A DNA stretch of 64,000 nucleotides from RGIG990 sp045589455 (lineage in GTDB: Bacteria; Verrucomicrobiota; Kiritimatiellia; RFP12; UBA3636). Shown piece after piece: positions 9,091 through 17,863 of this stretch. The first letter of the stretch is position 1. Each line of letters opens with the position of its first letter. The notes under the pieces were generated by a model that had not been told where the DNA came from, did not search any database, and saw nothing but the letters and a program-made list of their open reading frames with translations. The stretch covers positions 1 through 64,000 of the forward strand of contig JAZNPC010000088.1 of NCBI GenBank assembly GCA_045589455.1, in the 5' to 3' direction. Position numbers and translations under genes: made by a program.

Positions 9091-9858
9091 TTATTTGTCA
9101 TTATACTTAGCAAAAATTTTTGCAATAGTACCATCCTCAAACATTTCTTCCAAGGCTGCATTGAACTCTGCTAAAAGCTCAGGATTATCCTTGCTAAATG
9201 CAAATGCATATTCTTCAAAGGTCAATGCTTCCTTAAGAACTTTAAGCTGTGGGTTCTTTTCGATATACTCAGATGCAGGAGCATCATCAAGCACACCTGC
9301 ATCTAGCTTACCTTCAACAAGCGTTGCAACTAGAATTGCAGAATTCTCGAAGCGCTCTGGGTTACCGATATTTTCTGTAACAAAAATATCACCTGTTGTG
9401 CTCTGCTGAACACCAATGCGCTTACCTTTAAGATCGGCTACAGTTTGAATTGGTGAATCTACAGGAACAATAACAACCTGCTTTGCTGTAACATATGGAA
9501 TTGTAAAGTTTACGTTCTTCTTACGCTCTTCAGTCACTGTAATACCAGATGCAGCAATATCTGCTTTACCAGATTGTACAGCTGCAATTACAGAATTAAA
9601 AGCCATATCTTCAATTTTTACCTTATATCCCATACGGCGAGCAGCCTCTGTAACGATATCTACATCGATACCAACAATCTGACCAGCCTCACGATACTCA
9701 TATGGAGGGAATGTTGCTTCTGTTACCATGCGAAGAACTTTTTCTTCCTCTGCACCAGCACAACCAACTACAGCAAATGCTATTGAACTAATAGCAGCAA
9801 CTGCTATTGCACATTTAGCCAACACTTTCATTTTTGATGTTTTATTTGTTTTACTCAT
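9091..9858 (-). CDS. Polar amino-acid ABC transporter substrate-binding lipoprotein
   Basis: Type-3 periplasmic binding protein (SBP_bac_3), about 255 aa. A basic N-terminus and hydrophobic stretch end in the lipobox VVGC near residue 32, so it is probably a lipoprotein. The mature part begins with MVTEATFPPYEYREAG and has the family signature GIDVDIV...ADIAASGITVTEERKK. It is a paralogue of the binding half of the fused protein encoded just downstream and may feed the same or a similar permease. The frame opens at 9897; ATG at 9858 is chosen because AGGA lies 8 nt upstream and the signal peptide then has normal length. Lies 42 bp beyond rng on the same strand. Confidence 0.92.
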   Translation of the reverse strand: MSKTNKTSKMKVLAKCAIAVAAISSIAFAVVGCAGAEEEKVLRMVTEATFPPYEYREAGQIVGIDVDIVTEAARRMGYKVKIEDMAFNSVIAAVQSGKADIAASGITVTEERKKNVNFTIPYVTAKQVVIVPVDSPIQTVADLKGKRIGVQQSTTGDIFVTENIGNPERFENSAILVATLVEGKLDAGVLDDAPASEYIEKNPQLKVLKEALTFEEYAFAFSKDNPELLAEFNAALEEMFEDGTIAKIFAKYNDK

Positions 9859-9900
9859 AATTTTTATCCTATTATTTATTATTTTACTAGACAACATTTA

Positions 9901-11520
9901 TTAAATTGGCTTTTGGTCACCGGTGCTAAATAGTATTTGTGATGACTTAACATCCAAAATAGCAAAGCTTTCTGCCTGACGCATTGGGTCTGCCTTAAAT
10001 GAAAGTCTACCCTTATAATTGTCTTGTAGCTCTCGAATTAAGTCACCATCCTCTGTACGAATGCGTTCTAATACTGAAGGATGAATACATACCTGAATAT
10101 CTACGTCACGTCGTTCTGCCTTGAATAAACTTATTAAAGAGCGAAGACGACGTTGAACATCAATACTTAGCTGTAAAGGTGACTTTATTATACCACGACC
10201 ATGGCAGTATGGACAATCTAAATTCATTTGAGATTGAATACTTGCATCAAAACGTTGGCGTGTCATCTCAAGCAAGCCAAGCTCTGAAATTTGCATAACA
10301 TTTGTACGTGCTTTATCACGGCGTAGTGCATTCTTAAATGCACGATATACCTGCTGCTGATGCTTGCGAGACTTCATATCAATTAGGTCAAGCACAACCA
10401 AACCACCGATATTACGCAAGCGTAGCTGGCGAGCAACCTCTTCTACTGCCTCAAGATTTACCTCAAGGATAGCCTCCTCTTGAGAACCTTTACCCTTATG
10501 ACGACCTGTATTAACATCTACAGAGATTAAAGCCTCTGTTTCATCTATAATCAAATAAGCTCCTGATGGAAGAGATATCTTACGGTGGAATGCATCCTCT
10601 ACCTGCTTCTCAACACCATAATGGTCAAAGATTGGATAATGTCCTTCATATAGAGTTATTAGGTTACGGGCTTTACGTGAAATCTTTGCTGCTTCCTTAC
10701 GAACACGCTCATATACGACAGGATTATCAATAACAATTCGATCAACATCTTCTGTCATCCAATCACGAATAACTCGCATAATTAAATCTGGTTCTTCATA
10801 AACACAACATGGTGCTGGCTGCTCTGCTATTGCCGCCTTCATATCAGAATAACTAGCAAGAACAACTCGTAAATCACGAATAAATGCACTCTTAGAAACA
10901 CCCATACCTGCCGTACGAACAATTAAGCCACAATCCTCTGGAATATATTTCTGCATCCTTGCTAAAATTTTCTTCAATCGCTCACGCTCATGTGCATCAC
11001 CAATCTTTCGAGAAACACCACGTAGAGTGCTATTTGGCATTAATACTAAATAACGGCCTGGGATAGAAAGGCTTGCTGTTATACGAGGCCCCTTAGTACC
11101 AATTGCACCTTTAGACACTTGGACTGTAATCACAGAACCAATTGGATAGCGAGCTGCGATTTCTTCATTTGTAAAACGCTTATTTCTTGGTTTATGACGG
11201 ATTTCACTCATTTCCTCTTCATCTAGAAGAGAATCATCATCTGGGTTCATATCCCAATAATGTAAAAATGCATTCTTACGCATACCAATATTAACAAAGG
11301 CAGCCTGCAAATCATTTTCTAAATTTTGGATACGTCCTTTGAAAATTGAACCAACGAAACGCTCATCCATTGGATGTTCAACTTGATAATCCTCTAGTTT
11401 ACCATTTTCCAAAACGGCAACACGGGTCTCTAGTTTTTCACAATTAACAATTATTTCACGTTTAAGGTGATTACTTGCTCGAGTAATCCATTTAAATTTG
11501 AAAAAATTTCTTCCAAACAT
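9901..11520 (-). CDS. rng: Ribonuclease G/E family endoribonuclease
   Basis: Single-strand-specific endoribonuclease acting in rRNA/mRNA processing. An S1-like RNA-binding domain (VGSIFKGRIQNLENDLQAAFVNIG) is followed by the 5'-sensor and RNase H-like regions; the catalytic acidic motif appears as SVDVNTGRHKG near residue 337 and the zinc-link as CPYCHGRG near residue 438. At ~540 aa it is RNase G-sized and lacks the long RNase E scaffold tail. GAGGA sits 5 nt before the ATG at 11520; the upstream ATG at 11532 overlaps that site and is less likely. It closes the mre-mrdA-rodA operon, as rng follows mreBCD in some proteobacteria. Confidence 0.93.
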   Translation of the reverse strand: MFGRNFFKFKWITRASNHLKREIIVNCEKLETRVAVLENGKLEDYQVEHPMDERFVGSIFKGRIQNLENDLQAAFVNIGMRKNAFLHYWDMNPDDDSLLDEEEMSEIRHKPRNKRFTNEEIAARYPIGSVITVQVSKGAIGTKGPRITASLSIPGRYLVLMPNSTLRGVSRKIGDAHERERLKKILARMQKYIPEDCGLIVRTAGMGVSKSAFIRDLRVVLASYSDMKAAIAEQPAPCCVYEEPDLIMRVIRDWMTEDVDRIVIDNPVVYERVRKEAAKISRKARNLITLYEGHYPIFDHYGVEKQVEDAFHRKISLPSGAYLIIDETEALISVDVNTGRHKGKGSQEEAILEVNLEAVEEVARQLRLRNIGGLVVLDLIDMKSRKHQQQVYRAFKNALRRDKARTNVMQISELGLLEMTRQRFDASIQSQMNLDCPYCHGRGIIKSPLQLSIDVQRRLRSLISLFKAERRDVDIQVCIHPSVLERIRTEDGDLIRELQDNYKGRLSFKADPMRQAESFAILDVKSSQILFSTGDQKPI

Positions 11521-11549
11521 TTTAATCCTCATTTCTATAATTTATCACC

Positions 11550-12749
11550 TTAAGGTTGAGGTGATTTACTATGAATAGCCACACTTTGTATTAATCCTAG
11601 TAGGGCAATAGTTGATATTGTAAAAGTGCCTCCATAGCTAATAAATGGCAACGGAATCCCTGTTATTGGCATTTTTCCTATTGTCATAGCTATATTGACA
11701 AATATATGTGCAAAAAACAATGCAGCAACACCTGCGCAAATCAATCTGCCTGAGGCATCACCACAAAAGATGCCGGTGGTTATAATGCTACCCAGCAATC
11801 CACCGAAAAGAATTAACAAGACACAGCTTCCAAAAAATCCCATTTCCTCTGCTATTACAGAAAAAATAAAGTCTGTTGAAGAAACTGCCCTTGGTAAAAA
11901 TCCTAAAATATTTTGTGTGCCGTTGAGATAGCCTTTTCCATATTTACCTCCACTTCCAACGGCGATTTCTGATTGCTTCTTATTCCAACCGGCGCCAAGA
12001 GGATCGTGCTCTGGATTTATAAAAACCCTCACGCGTTTCTTCCAGTGTGGAAATATAAAATTATCTGTCACTTGTTCTATTTTTTCTCGCTTTTCTTCTG
12101 GCATGCTATCTGGGACAAGAATAACAGCAAGGAAAGCACTAATAAACACAATACCTATTAAGCACAATGTTAATAATAAACGTGGTGAACACCCTGAAAC
12201 AAATAGCATAACAAGACAAACCGGAACAAAAACCAAAGCACTTCCCAAGTCTGGCTGAATTGCAATCAATCCCATAGGAATAAAGAACAAGATAAGCGTT
12301 ACAAAGAATCTATACCGGTCCTTTATCCCAGTATACTTACCTAACAATAATGCTCCTGCTGGCATTATGCATAATTTCATAAATTCAGATGGCTGGAACA
12401 AGCCAAATATCCAACGCCGTGCACCTAGACGTGCTGTACCTATACCTGGAATTAACACCAATATAAGTAGGAAAATTCCTATTGCATATAATATCCATGC
12501 CTTTTCAGAAAGCTTCCTATAATCATAAAATGCTATGGCAAAATGAGCGATCAATCCAAGAGGAATCCATTTAACCAACATTTCCACATACAAATAGTGA
12601 ACACTATCAGTACGCATATTGGTTGCACTCTTTACAAACAAAACACCTATGGTTAACAACAACCCCATACAAATTAATAAAACCCAATTAAAATGAGGTA
12701 TTTTAAAACCACCAGATGTTGTTCCTTTCTTATATTTAGACAAAACCAT
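11550..12749 (-). CDS. rodA: Rod shape-determining peptidoglycan glycosyltransferase RodA
   Basis: SEDS-family glycan polymerase of the elongasome, 399 aa, about ten transmembrane segments. Family landmarks include ARRWIFGLFQPSEFMKL, QPDLGSALVFVPV, the extracytoplasmic loop GAGWNKKQSEIAVGSGGKYGKGYLNGTQ and FIFSVIAEEMGFFG, and the C-terminal PLPFISYGGT. It works with the class B PBP encoded immediately upstream; the intergenic gap is 1 bp and its ribosome site (GGGGAGG) lies inside the end of mrdA, so translation is probably coupled. Confidence 0.96.
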   Translation of the reverse strand: MVLSKYKKGTTSGGFKIPHFNWVLLICMGLLLTIGVLFVKSATNMRTDSVHYLYVEMLVKWIPLGLIAHFAIAFYDYRKLSEKAWILYAIGIFLLILVLIPGIGTARLGARRWIFGLFQPSEFMKLCIMPAGALLLGKYTGIKDRYRFFVTLILFFIPMGLIAIQPDLGSALVFVPVCLVMLFVSGCSPRLLLTLCLIGIVFISAFLAVILVPDSMPEEKREKIEQVTDNFIFPHWKKRVRVFINPEHDPLGAGWNKKQSEIAVGSGGKYGKGYLNGTQNILGFLPRAVSSTDFIFSVIAEEMGFFGSCVLLILFGGLLGSIITTGIFCGDASGRLICAGVAALFFAHIFVNIAMTIGKMPITGIPLPFISYGGTFTISTIALLGLIQSVAIHSKSPQP

Positions 12750-12750
12750 T

Positions 12751-14922
12751 TTAATTTACCTCCCCTTCTTGAGGTTGAGCAGGAGGAATAAATCCGTGTG
12801 GAAGCACAGGATAATTTATCCGCGTAGATGTATTTGTACCTAATTGGTGTGGCTCTTCAATTGGCGCCATATAAATTTCATCAATTTGTTCTGTAGACAA
12901 AGAATCTGTAGAAGTAGAAGAATTAGAATTTGTTACAAATGACACTCCTTCTGTTCCATCAGGTAAAGAACTAACAGACAATTCAACAGGAGTAATTCCC
13001 AAATTTATATTTGCATCTGTAGGAATTACCTCATTAATTTCTACAAAATTTTGCTCTTCTGTTGTTTGTTCCTCAATATTAACATGTATTGAATTAGGCA
13101 AAAAGATTGCTTGTGTCATTTTTTTCATTAAGGCAGCTGCAGAAAGGCCTCCTGCATCTGAATCCTCTTGCATTGTGACAATTGCATATCTAGGATTATC
13201 AAAAGGGGCAAACCCAATCATCCAAGCATTCTTTTTCTTTACTCCCCTTTCCATATATTCCGCAGTACCTGTTTTACCTGCTAGGGACACACCATCCTGT
13301 TTTGCTCTACGACCTGTTCCCCAACTACTGTTTACAACATCCCACATACCTAATTGAACTAAGCGTAAATCTTCATTATTCCAATTCATTTGACGTAAAA
13401 CTTCACCCTGAATAATTTCATCATTTTCTGGTAGAACTAAACGAGGACGAAGAACCTTTCCACCATTGGCTAAAGCAGCCGTATAAACTGCGACCTGTAG
13501 TGGGCTGACAGAAAGATAGCCTTGACCCATAGAAATGTTTGCAGTATCTCCATCACGCCAACCATCTCCTTCGCGTCTACGTTTCCAGGCAGAGGAAGGA
13601 AGAACGCCTTTAGAGCATGGAATTTCTATCATTGGCGCTTGACCAAAACCTACATCATATGCATCTTGATAAATATGTGGCTCATATCGAAGACGTGTAC
13701 CAGTTATAATAAAGAACGGATTACAAGACCCACAAATAGCTTGACGTAAATTTATATCTCCGTGGCCTGATCTTCTCGCACACCTAAATTCACGACCTCC
13801 AATTTCTACCTTACCACTGCAATAGAAATGTGTATTTTCATCGATAACGCCTTCACGCAAAGCAGCCAAAGCAACCAAAGGCTTAAATATACTTCCTGGT
13901 GCATAAATACCATTACAAGCGCGACCATACAATGGTCTCATTGGGTTATTTAGAAGTTCATTCCAATAGCTCCCTGGTAATGTTGGAACAAAGCAAGACA
14001 AATCATACCTTGGTGAGCTTGCTATCACAAGCAACTCACCAGTCACACAATCCATAACTATAACACTTCCACGAACTCCTTCAAGAGCCTCTTCAGCAAG
14101 CTTTTGCAAGCGTAAATCTAGTGTAAGACGAACATCCTTTCCAGGAACGGGTTCCCTTCCAGAATAAGATTCATGCCTATATCCAACAGCATTAATACGG
14201 ATAAGCTCACCACCACCGACTCCAGCAAGCTCTGTATTACATGCCTTTTCTATTCCATCTTTTCCAACAAAATCTGGCAATAGAAAATCATATTCTAAGC
14301 TCTCTGCATCAAAATCCTCAAGTCCATCAGGATTGAGTTCTTGTTCTAAATTATCTGGCTGACCTTTTCCAACATATCCTATAACATGGCAGGCCAAATC
14401 ACCATATGGATAAACACGCTCTGCTTGAACAGAAAGATCAACTCCACGCATATGCTTTGCATTTTCACTCAAGCGAGCTACAGCCACATCATCCAATCCG
14501 CGAAATGCAACTAGTGGAATTGCTCTACGTCTGCGAATATGAGCCCAAATATCATCCTCATCAATTTCACATGGAACGCCAACAACCTCAGAAATAACAG
14601 CAAGCTGTGAAACTACATAGTTTATGGTATTAGTCCATGCTCCTTTTTGACGCATTTCCTCTAAATAAATGGACACACAATAAGATGGTTTATTATCTGC
14701 TAAAACAACACCATTTCTATCAAGAATTTTACCACGTGTTGCTGGCAAACGAACTCTACGAAGACTATGATATTCCTGCTCTGACTCAAATTCACGTGTT
14801 TGGACAACCTGAATATCATGCAAACAAAATAGCAAATATACTAAACCTATTAAAGAAATGACTCCCACGATTAATAGGCGAATACGTGAGGCAGCAGCTT
14901 CCTTCTCAACCAAGTTCTTCAT
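12751..14922 (-). CDS. mrdA: Penicillin-binding protein 2 (elongasome transpeptidase)
   Basis: Class B PBP cross-linking lateral-wall peptidoglycan. One N-terminal transmembrane anchor (~17-36), a dimerisation domain beginning RVRLPATRGKILDRNGVVLADN, and a transpeptidase domain with SxxK as PGSIFKPL (~residue 342), SxN as GSCNPF (~400) and KTGT (~548). The last ~110 residues are a Ser/Thr/Glu-rich tail without clear fold, longer than in typical PBP2 (about 630 aa against 723 here). Overlaps the 3' end of mreD by 17 bp, fitting the compact operon. Confidence 0.95.
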   Translation of the reverse strand: MKNLVEKEAAASRIRLLIVGVISLIGLVYLLFCLHDIQVVQTREFESEQEYHSLRRVRLPATRGKILDRNGVVLADNKPSYCVSIYLEEMRQKGAWTNTINYVVSQLAVISEVVGVPCEIDEDDIWAHIRRRRAIPLVAFRGLDDVAVARLSENAKHMRGVDLSVQAERVYPYGDLACHVIGYVGKGQPDNLEQELNPDGLEDFDAESLEYDFLLPDFVGKDGIEKACNTELAGVGGGELIRINAVGYRHESYSGREPVPGKDVRLTLDLRLQKLAEEALEGVRGSVIVMDCVTGELLVIASSPRYDLSCFVPTLPGSYWNELLNNPMRPLYGRACNGIYAPGSIFKPLVALAALREGVIDENTHFYCSGKVEIGGREFRCARRSGHGDINLRQAICGSCNPFFIITGTRLRYEPHIYQDAYDVGFGQAPMIEIPCSKGVLPSSAWKRRREGDGWRDGDTANISMGQGYLSVSPLQVAVYTAALANGGKVLRPRLVLPENDEIIQGEVLRQMNWNNEDLRLVQLGMWDVVNSSWGTGRRAKQDGVSLAGKTGTAEYMERGVKKKNAWMIGFAPFDNPRYAIVTMQEDSDAGGLSAAALMKKMTQAIFLPNSIHVNIEEQTTEEQNFVEINEVIPTDANINLGITPVELSVSSLPDGTEGVSFVTNSNSSTSTDSLSTEQIDEIYMAPIEEPHQLGTNTSTRINYPVLPHGFIPPAQPQEGEVN

Positions 14923-15430
14923 TGGCTACCTCTTTATTTCCTACAATTAACTCAAAACGATAAATTATTTCAGCAATCGCTACTGTTATTATCGATGTTA
15001 ATATTGATGTTAATATCAATTTAACTATCACAAAGCTAAGTGGAGGAGGAACCTCTGCATATATTAACAAACTAATATATTGTATCAACAATATAATAAT
15101 CGTCATAGGTAATGCGATTAGTCCACATGATACAGAATTATCTGGAAGCTGCTTTCTTAACACAAAACGATTAGCAAAAATAGCACATACACCTGTCAAC
15201 AAATATGCTATTCCACAACTTTCAGATAGTCCATCACCAAATAAAGTTAAAAATATGGTTGCTATAATTCCAAAAACCAGCTTATGTCTAAATAGATAAT
15301 AAATATAAGCAGCCAAAATAAATGGCACCTTTATCATATATATGGTAATTGGAGGTTGCTTATCCTGCAGATAGGCAGTAATAACAAAAGCTATTACGAG
15401 CGATAAAATTATTCGATAATTAATTCTCAT
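14906..15430 (-). CDS. mreD: Rod shape-determining protein MreD
   Basis: A 174-aa, highly hydrophobic protein with about five transmembrane helices in the position where mreD is expected, between mreC and mrdA. Sequence conservation in MreD is weak everywhere, so the call rests on size, topology and gene order. Overlaps mreC by 11 bp and mrdA by 17 bp, indicating translational coupling. Confidence 0.85.
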   Translation of the reverse strand: MRINYRIILSLVIAFVITAYLQDKQPPITIYMIKVPFILAAYIYYLFRHKLVFGIIATIFLTLFGDGLSESCGIAYLLTGVCAIFANRFVLRKQLPDNSVSCGLIALPMTIIILLIQYISLLIYAEVPPPLSFVIVKLILTSILTSIITVAIAEIIYRFELIVGNKEVANEELG

Positions 15431-16322
15431 TAGTAGACTCCACCCTTTCTGGCGGACCTACTGCTGCATTAGCTGCTTTAGAAGAAGCAATAATCATTAC
15501 ATGATCTAATGTAGCAAAGTCCACTAATGGTGCAATTTTTGCACTCAAGTATAAATTAGAAGGCGCCTCATCAACAGCTATTATCTTGCCGACGGGGATT
15601 CGTGCAGGGAAAACACCACCTAGGCCACTAGTTTCAACAAGCATTCCAACTTCTGGTGTTTGCTTCTTTGAAATATAATCAAGGCTTAGTGGTTCAACTA
15701 CACTTAAAAATTCTAAAGTTGAATGTGTTGTCTGAACGCCATTTCCACAAAGAATACCACGTGCAGAGGTATTTTCTTCACGAATACGACAAGCAACACG
15801 ACTATTAGGATCAGTAAGCAAAAGCACATCAGATGTATTTGCTGTTGTAGAAATTACTCGACCTACAAGAGCAATATGCAACTTATTTGTTTCTGCCCAA
15901 CCTCTAAATTCTGGATCATCTAGATAACTAGGGATAGAAACAACTGTGGCATCAACATAAATGCCATGATTACTTCCCTTATCTAGGCGAACAACCTTCC
16001 ACCAACCATCTCCTCCGCGAGAAACAACCTGCGCAGAAATTAAATGGTGGTAGGTTTGAGCAATTCCTAATTGTCTGCGGAGCTCTGCGTTTTCGCGTTG
16101 AAGTTTTTCTAGCATTGCAGCATGAGTTTCTATATTTAACTCACGTCTTTCCTTCAATGCTTCCTCACTAGAGGAAGAACTTGCTATGCGCTCATAAGGC
16201 ACAAGCAACTCCTTAGCAAACGGTTTACTGATTGCTCTAAAAATGATAGTGATTAAATAAAAGCATAAGCATGCAATACATACAGCAACTATGCCTATCA
16301 CTAGAAATCTTTGTTTTTTCAC
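15420..16322 (-). CDS. mreC: Rod shape-determining protein MreC
   Basis: Bitopic elongasome scaffold: one N-terminal transmembrane helix (~6-28), a coiled-coil stretch (LNIETHAAMLEKLQRENAELRRQLG), then the beta-barrel periplasmic domain with VVSRGGDGWWKVVRLDKGSNHGIYVD and the second repeat VETSGLGGVFPARIPVGKI. 300 aa is normal. The start codon is GTG at 16322 with AAAGG about 9 nt upstream. It follows mreB by 107 bp and overlaps mreD. Confidence 0.93.
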   Translation of the reverse strand: MKKQRFLVIGIVAVCIACLCFYLITIIFRAISKPFAKELLVPYERIASSSSSEEALKERRELNIETHAAMLEKLQRENAELRRQLGIAQTYHHLISAQVVSRGGDGWWKVVRLDKGSNHGIYVDATVVSIPSYLDDPEFRGWAETNKLHIALVGRVISTTANTSDVLLLTDPNSRVACRIREENTSARGILCGNGVQTTHSTLEFLSVVEPLSLDYISKKQTPEVGMLVETSGLGGVFPARIPVGKIIAVDEAPSNLYLSAKIAPLVDFATLDHVMIIASSKAANAAVGPPERVESTNEN

Positions 16323-16429
16323 TACAAAACCTTTGTTAGCGACACATTAAAATTACTAAACAATGGCTTTATGCAGCTATATACAAAAAATGATTAAGAA
16401 ATACCTATATAAAATTCTTAACTAATCAA

Positions 16430-17449
16430 TTAGTTCATACCATGGTTATGTAGAACATCAAGCTCATTAAGAACCATACCTGTACCCTCAGCAACCGCCT
16501 CTAGCGGGGAGTCCGTACGTGTTACAAGCAGACCTGTCTGCTCTGAAATTAGGGTGTCTAACCCTGTTAGCAATGAACCGCCACCAGCTAAAACAATACC
16601 ACGGTCAATCAAATCCGCAGCCAACTCTGGAGGGCTCTTTTCCAAGCAGTTTCTAACTGCATCAACTACCTGCGATACTGGCTCTTGTAGAGCATCGCGT
16701 ATTTCTTTTGAAGTAATTTCAAGCGTACGAGGAAGACCATTTACATTGTCACGGCCTCTTACTTCCATTTTACGCTCTTCAACCAAAGGATATGCAGAAC
16801 CAATTTGGATCTTAATATCTTCAGCAGTTCCTTCACCGATCATTAAGTTGTACATACGCCGCATATATTGCGCAATAACTTCGTCCATAGCATCACCACC
16901 AACACGAACGCTCTGCGAATATACTATACCAGCCAAGGAGATTAGCGCAACATCTGTTGTACCGCCACCGATATCAACAATCATATTACCACGAGGCTCT
17001 GCAACAGGCAGACCAACTCCGATTGCCGCCGCCATCGGCTCCTCAATCAGATAAACATCTCTAGCACCCGCATTAATCGCTGACTCTTTAACAGCACGCT
17101 TTTCTACGCCTGTAATATCTCCAGGAACAGCTATGATAACCCTAGGCTTACGTAACTTATTCTTTTGTGCTTTCTTGATGAAATAACGGATCATCTCTTC
17201 TGCAACATCGAAATCTGAAATAACACCAGATTTCATTGGGCGAATTGCTTTAATTGAGCCTGGTGTACGACCCAACATCTGCTTTGCCTCAATACCTACA
17301 GCCAAAACAGTCTTTGAGTCTTGCTTCAAAGCAACCACAGAAGGCTCATTGATGATAATACCTCGGTCACGAACATATACAAGGGTATTTGCTGTGCCCA
17401 AATCAATACCGATATCATTAGAAAAATAGCCTTTAAATTTCTTCCACAT
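16430..17449 (-). CDS. mreB: Rod shape-determining protein MreB
   Basis: Actin-like cytoskeletal ATPase that positions the elongasome. Actin-fold motifs are clear: phosphate-1 DIGIDLGTANTLVYVRDRG, phosphate-2 VDIGGGTTDVALIS and adenosine motif DRGIVLAGGGSLLTGLD. The chosen ATG at 17449 (MWKKFKGYF...) gives the usual N-terminal amphipathic region and has CAGGT upstream; the frame is open a further 23 codons. First gene of mreB-mreC-mreD-mrdA-rodA-rng. Length ~339 aa is standard. Confidence 0.97.
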   Translation of the reverse strand: MWKKFKGYFSNDIGIDLGTANTLVYVRDRGIIINEPSVVALKQDSKTVLAVGIEAKQMLGRTPGSIKAIRPMKSGVISDFDVAEEMIRYFIKKAQKNKLRKPRVIIAVPGDITGVEKRAVKESAINAGARDVYLIEEPMAAAIGVGLPVAEPRGNMIVDIGGGTTDVALISLAGIVYSQSVRVGGDAMDEVIAQYMRRMYNLMIGEGTAEDIKIQIGSAYPLVEERKMEVRGRDNVNGLPRTLEITSKEIRDALQEPVSQVVDAVRNCLEKSPPELAADLIDRGIVLAGGGSLLTGLDTLISEQTGLLVTRTDSPLEAVAEGTGMVLNELDVLHNHGMN

Positions 17450-17824
17450 TTTATTACCTGTGCCTTGAATTAATTTATTATCAAATCTATTCCTTACAAC
17501 AATTGATGATTTTAGCATTTATTTATAAATACAAGCAAGAAATAAAAGATAAATTATTGATTAAAAGACAAATATTTTAACAAAAAATGGGTAAAATATT
17601 AAAAAAAAAGCTCATTTTATCTCTTTGAGGATTTTAAAAATCATAATGATGACAAAATAGGAATTAACAACAATTATGCAAAAACGACAAGTTGTTTGGT
17701 TTTATAGCACACAAAAAACAAAGACCTTCTATAAATCACTGACTAATTTAACAACCCGGAGCTACCATAACCACACTTACTTATTTAGTTAGATTAGATG
17801 TATTCAATTATATTTTCTTAAAAC
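17450..17824. other. mreB upstream region, AT-rich, no gene seen
   Basis: About 375 bp of AT-rich DNA between mreB and the terminator of the glycan operon. It should hold the mre promoter, but no convincing -35/-10 pair could be singled out among the many A/T runs. No tRNA, ncRNA or ORF was recognised. Confidence 0.5.
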
Positions 17825-17858
17825 AAAAAAGGCGTGGGCCGAAACCCACGCCTTTTTT
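17825..17858 (-). terminator. Intrinsic terminator of the glycan operon
   Basis: Perfect 14-bp stem (AAAAAAGGCGTGGG / CCCACGCCTTTTTT) with loop CCGAAA, five bases beyond the stop of the LRR protein gene. A/T runs on both sides make it able to stop transcription from either direction. Confidence 0.92.
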
Positions 17859-17863
17859 ATTTT

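Noticed and set aside
16554..17054. 166-codon open frame opposite mreB
   Set aside because: Entirely antisense to mreB; serine/proline-rich shadow translation with no initiation signals.
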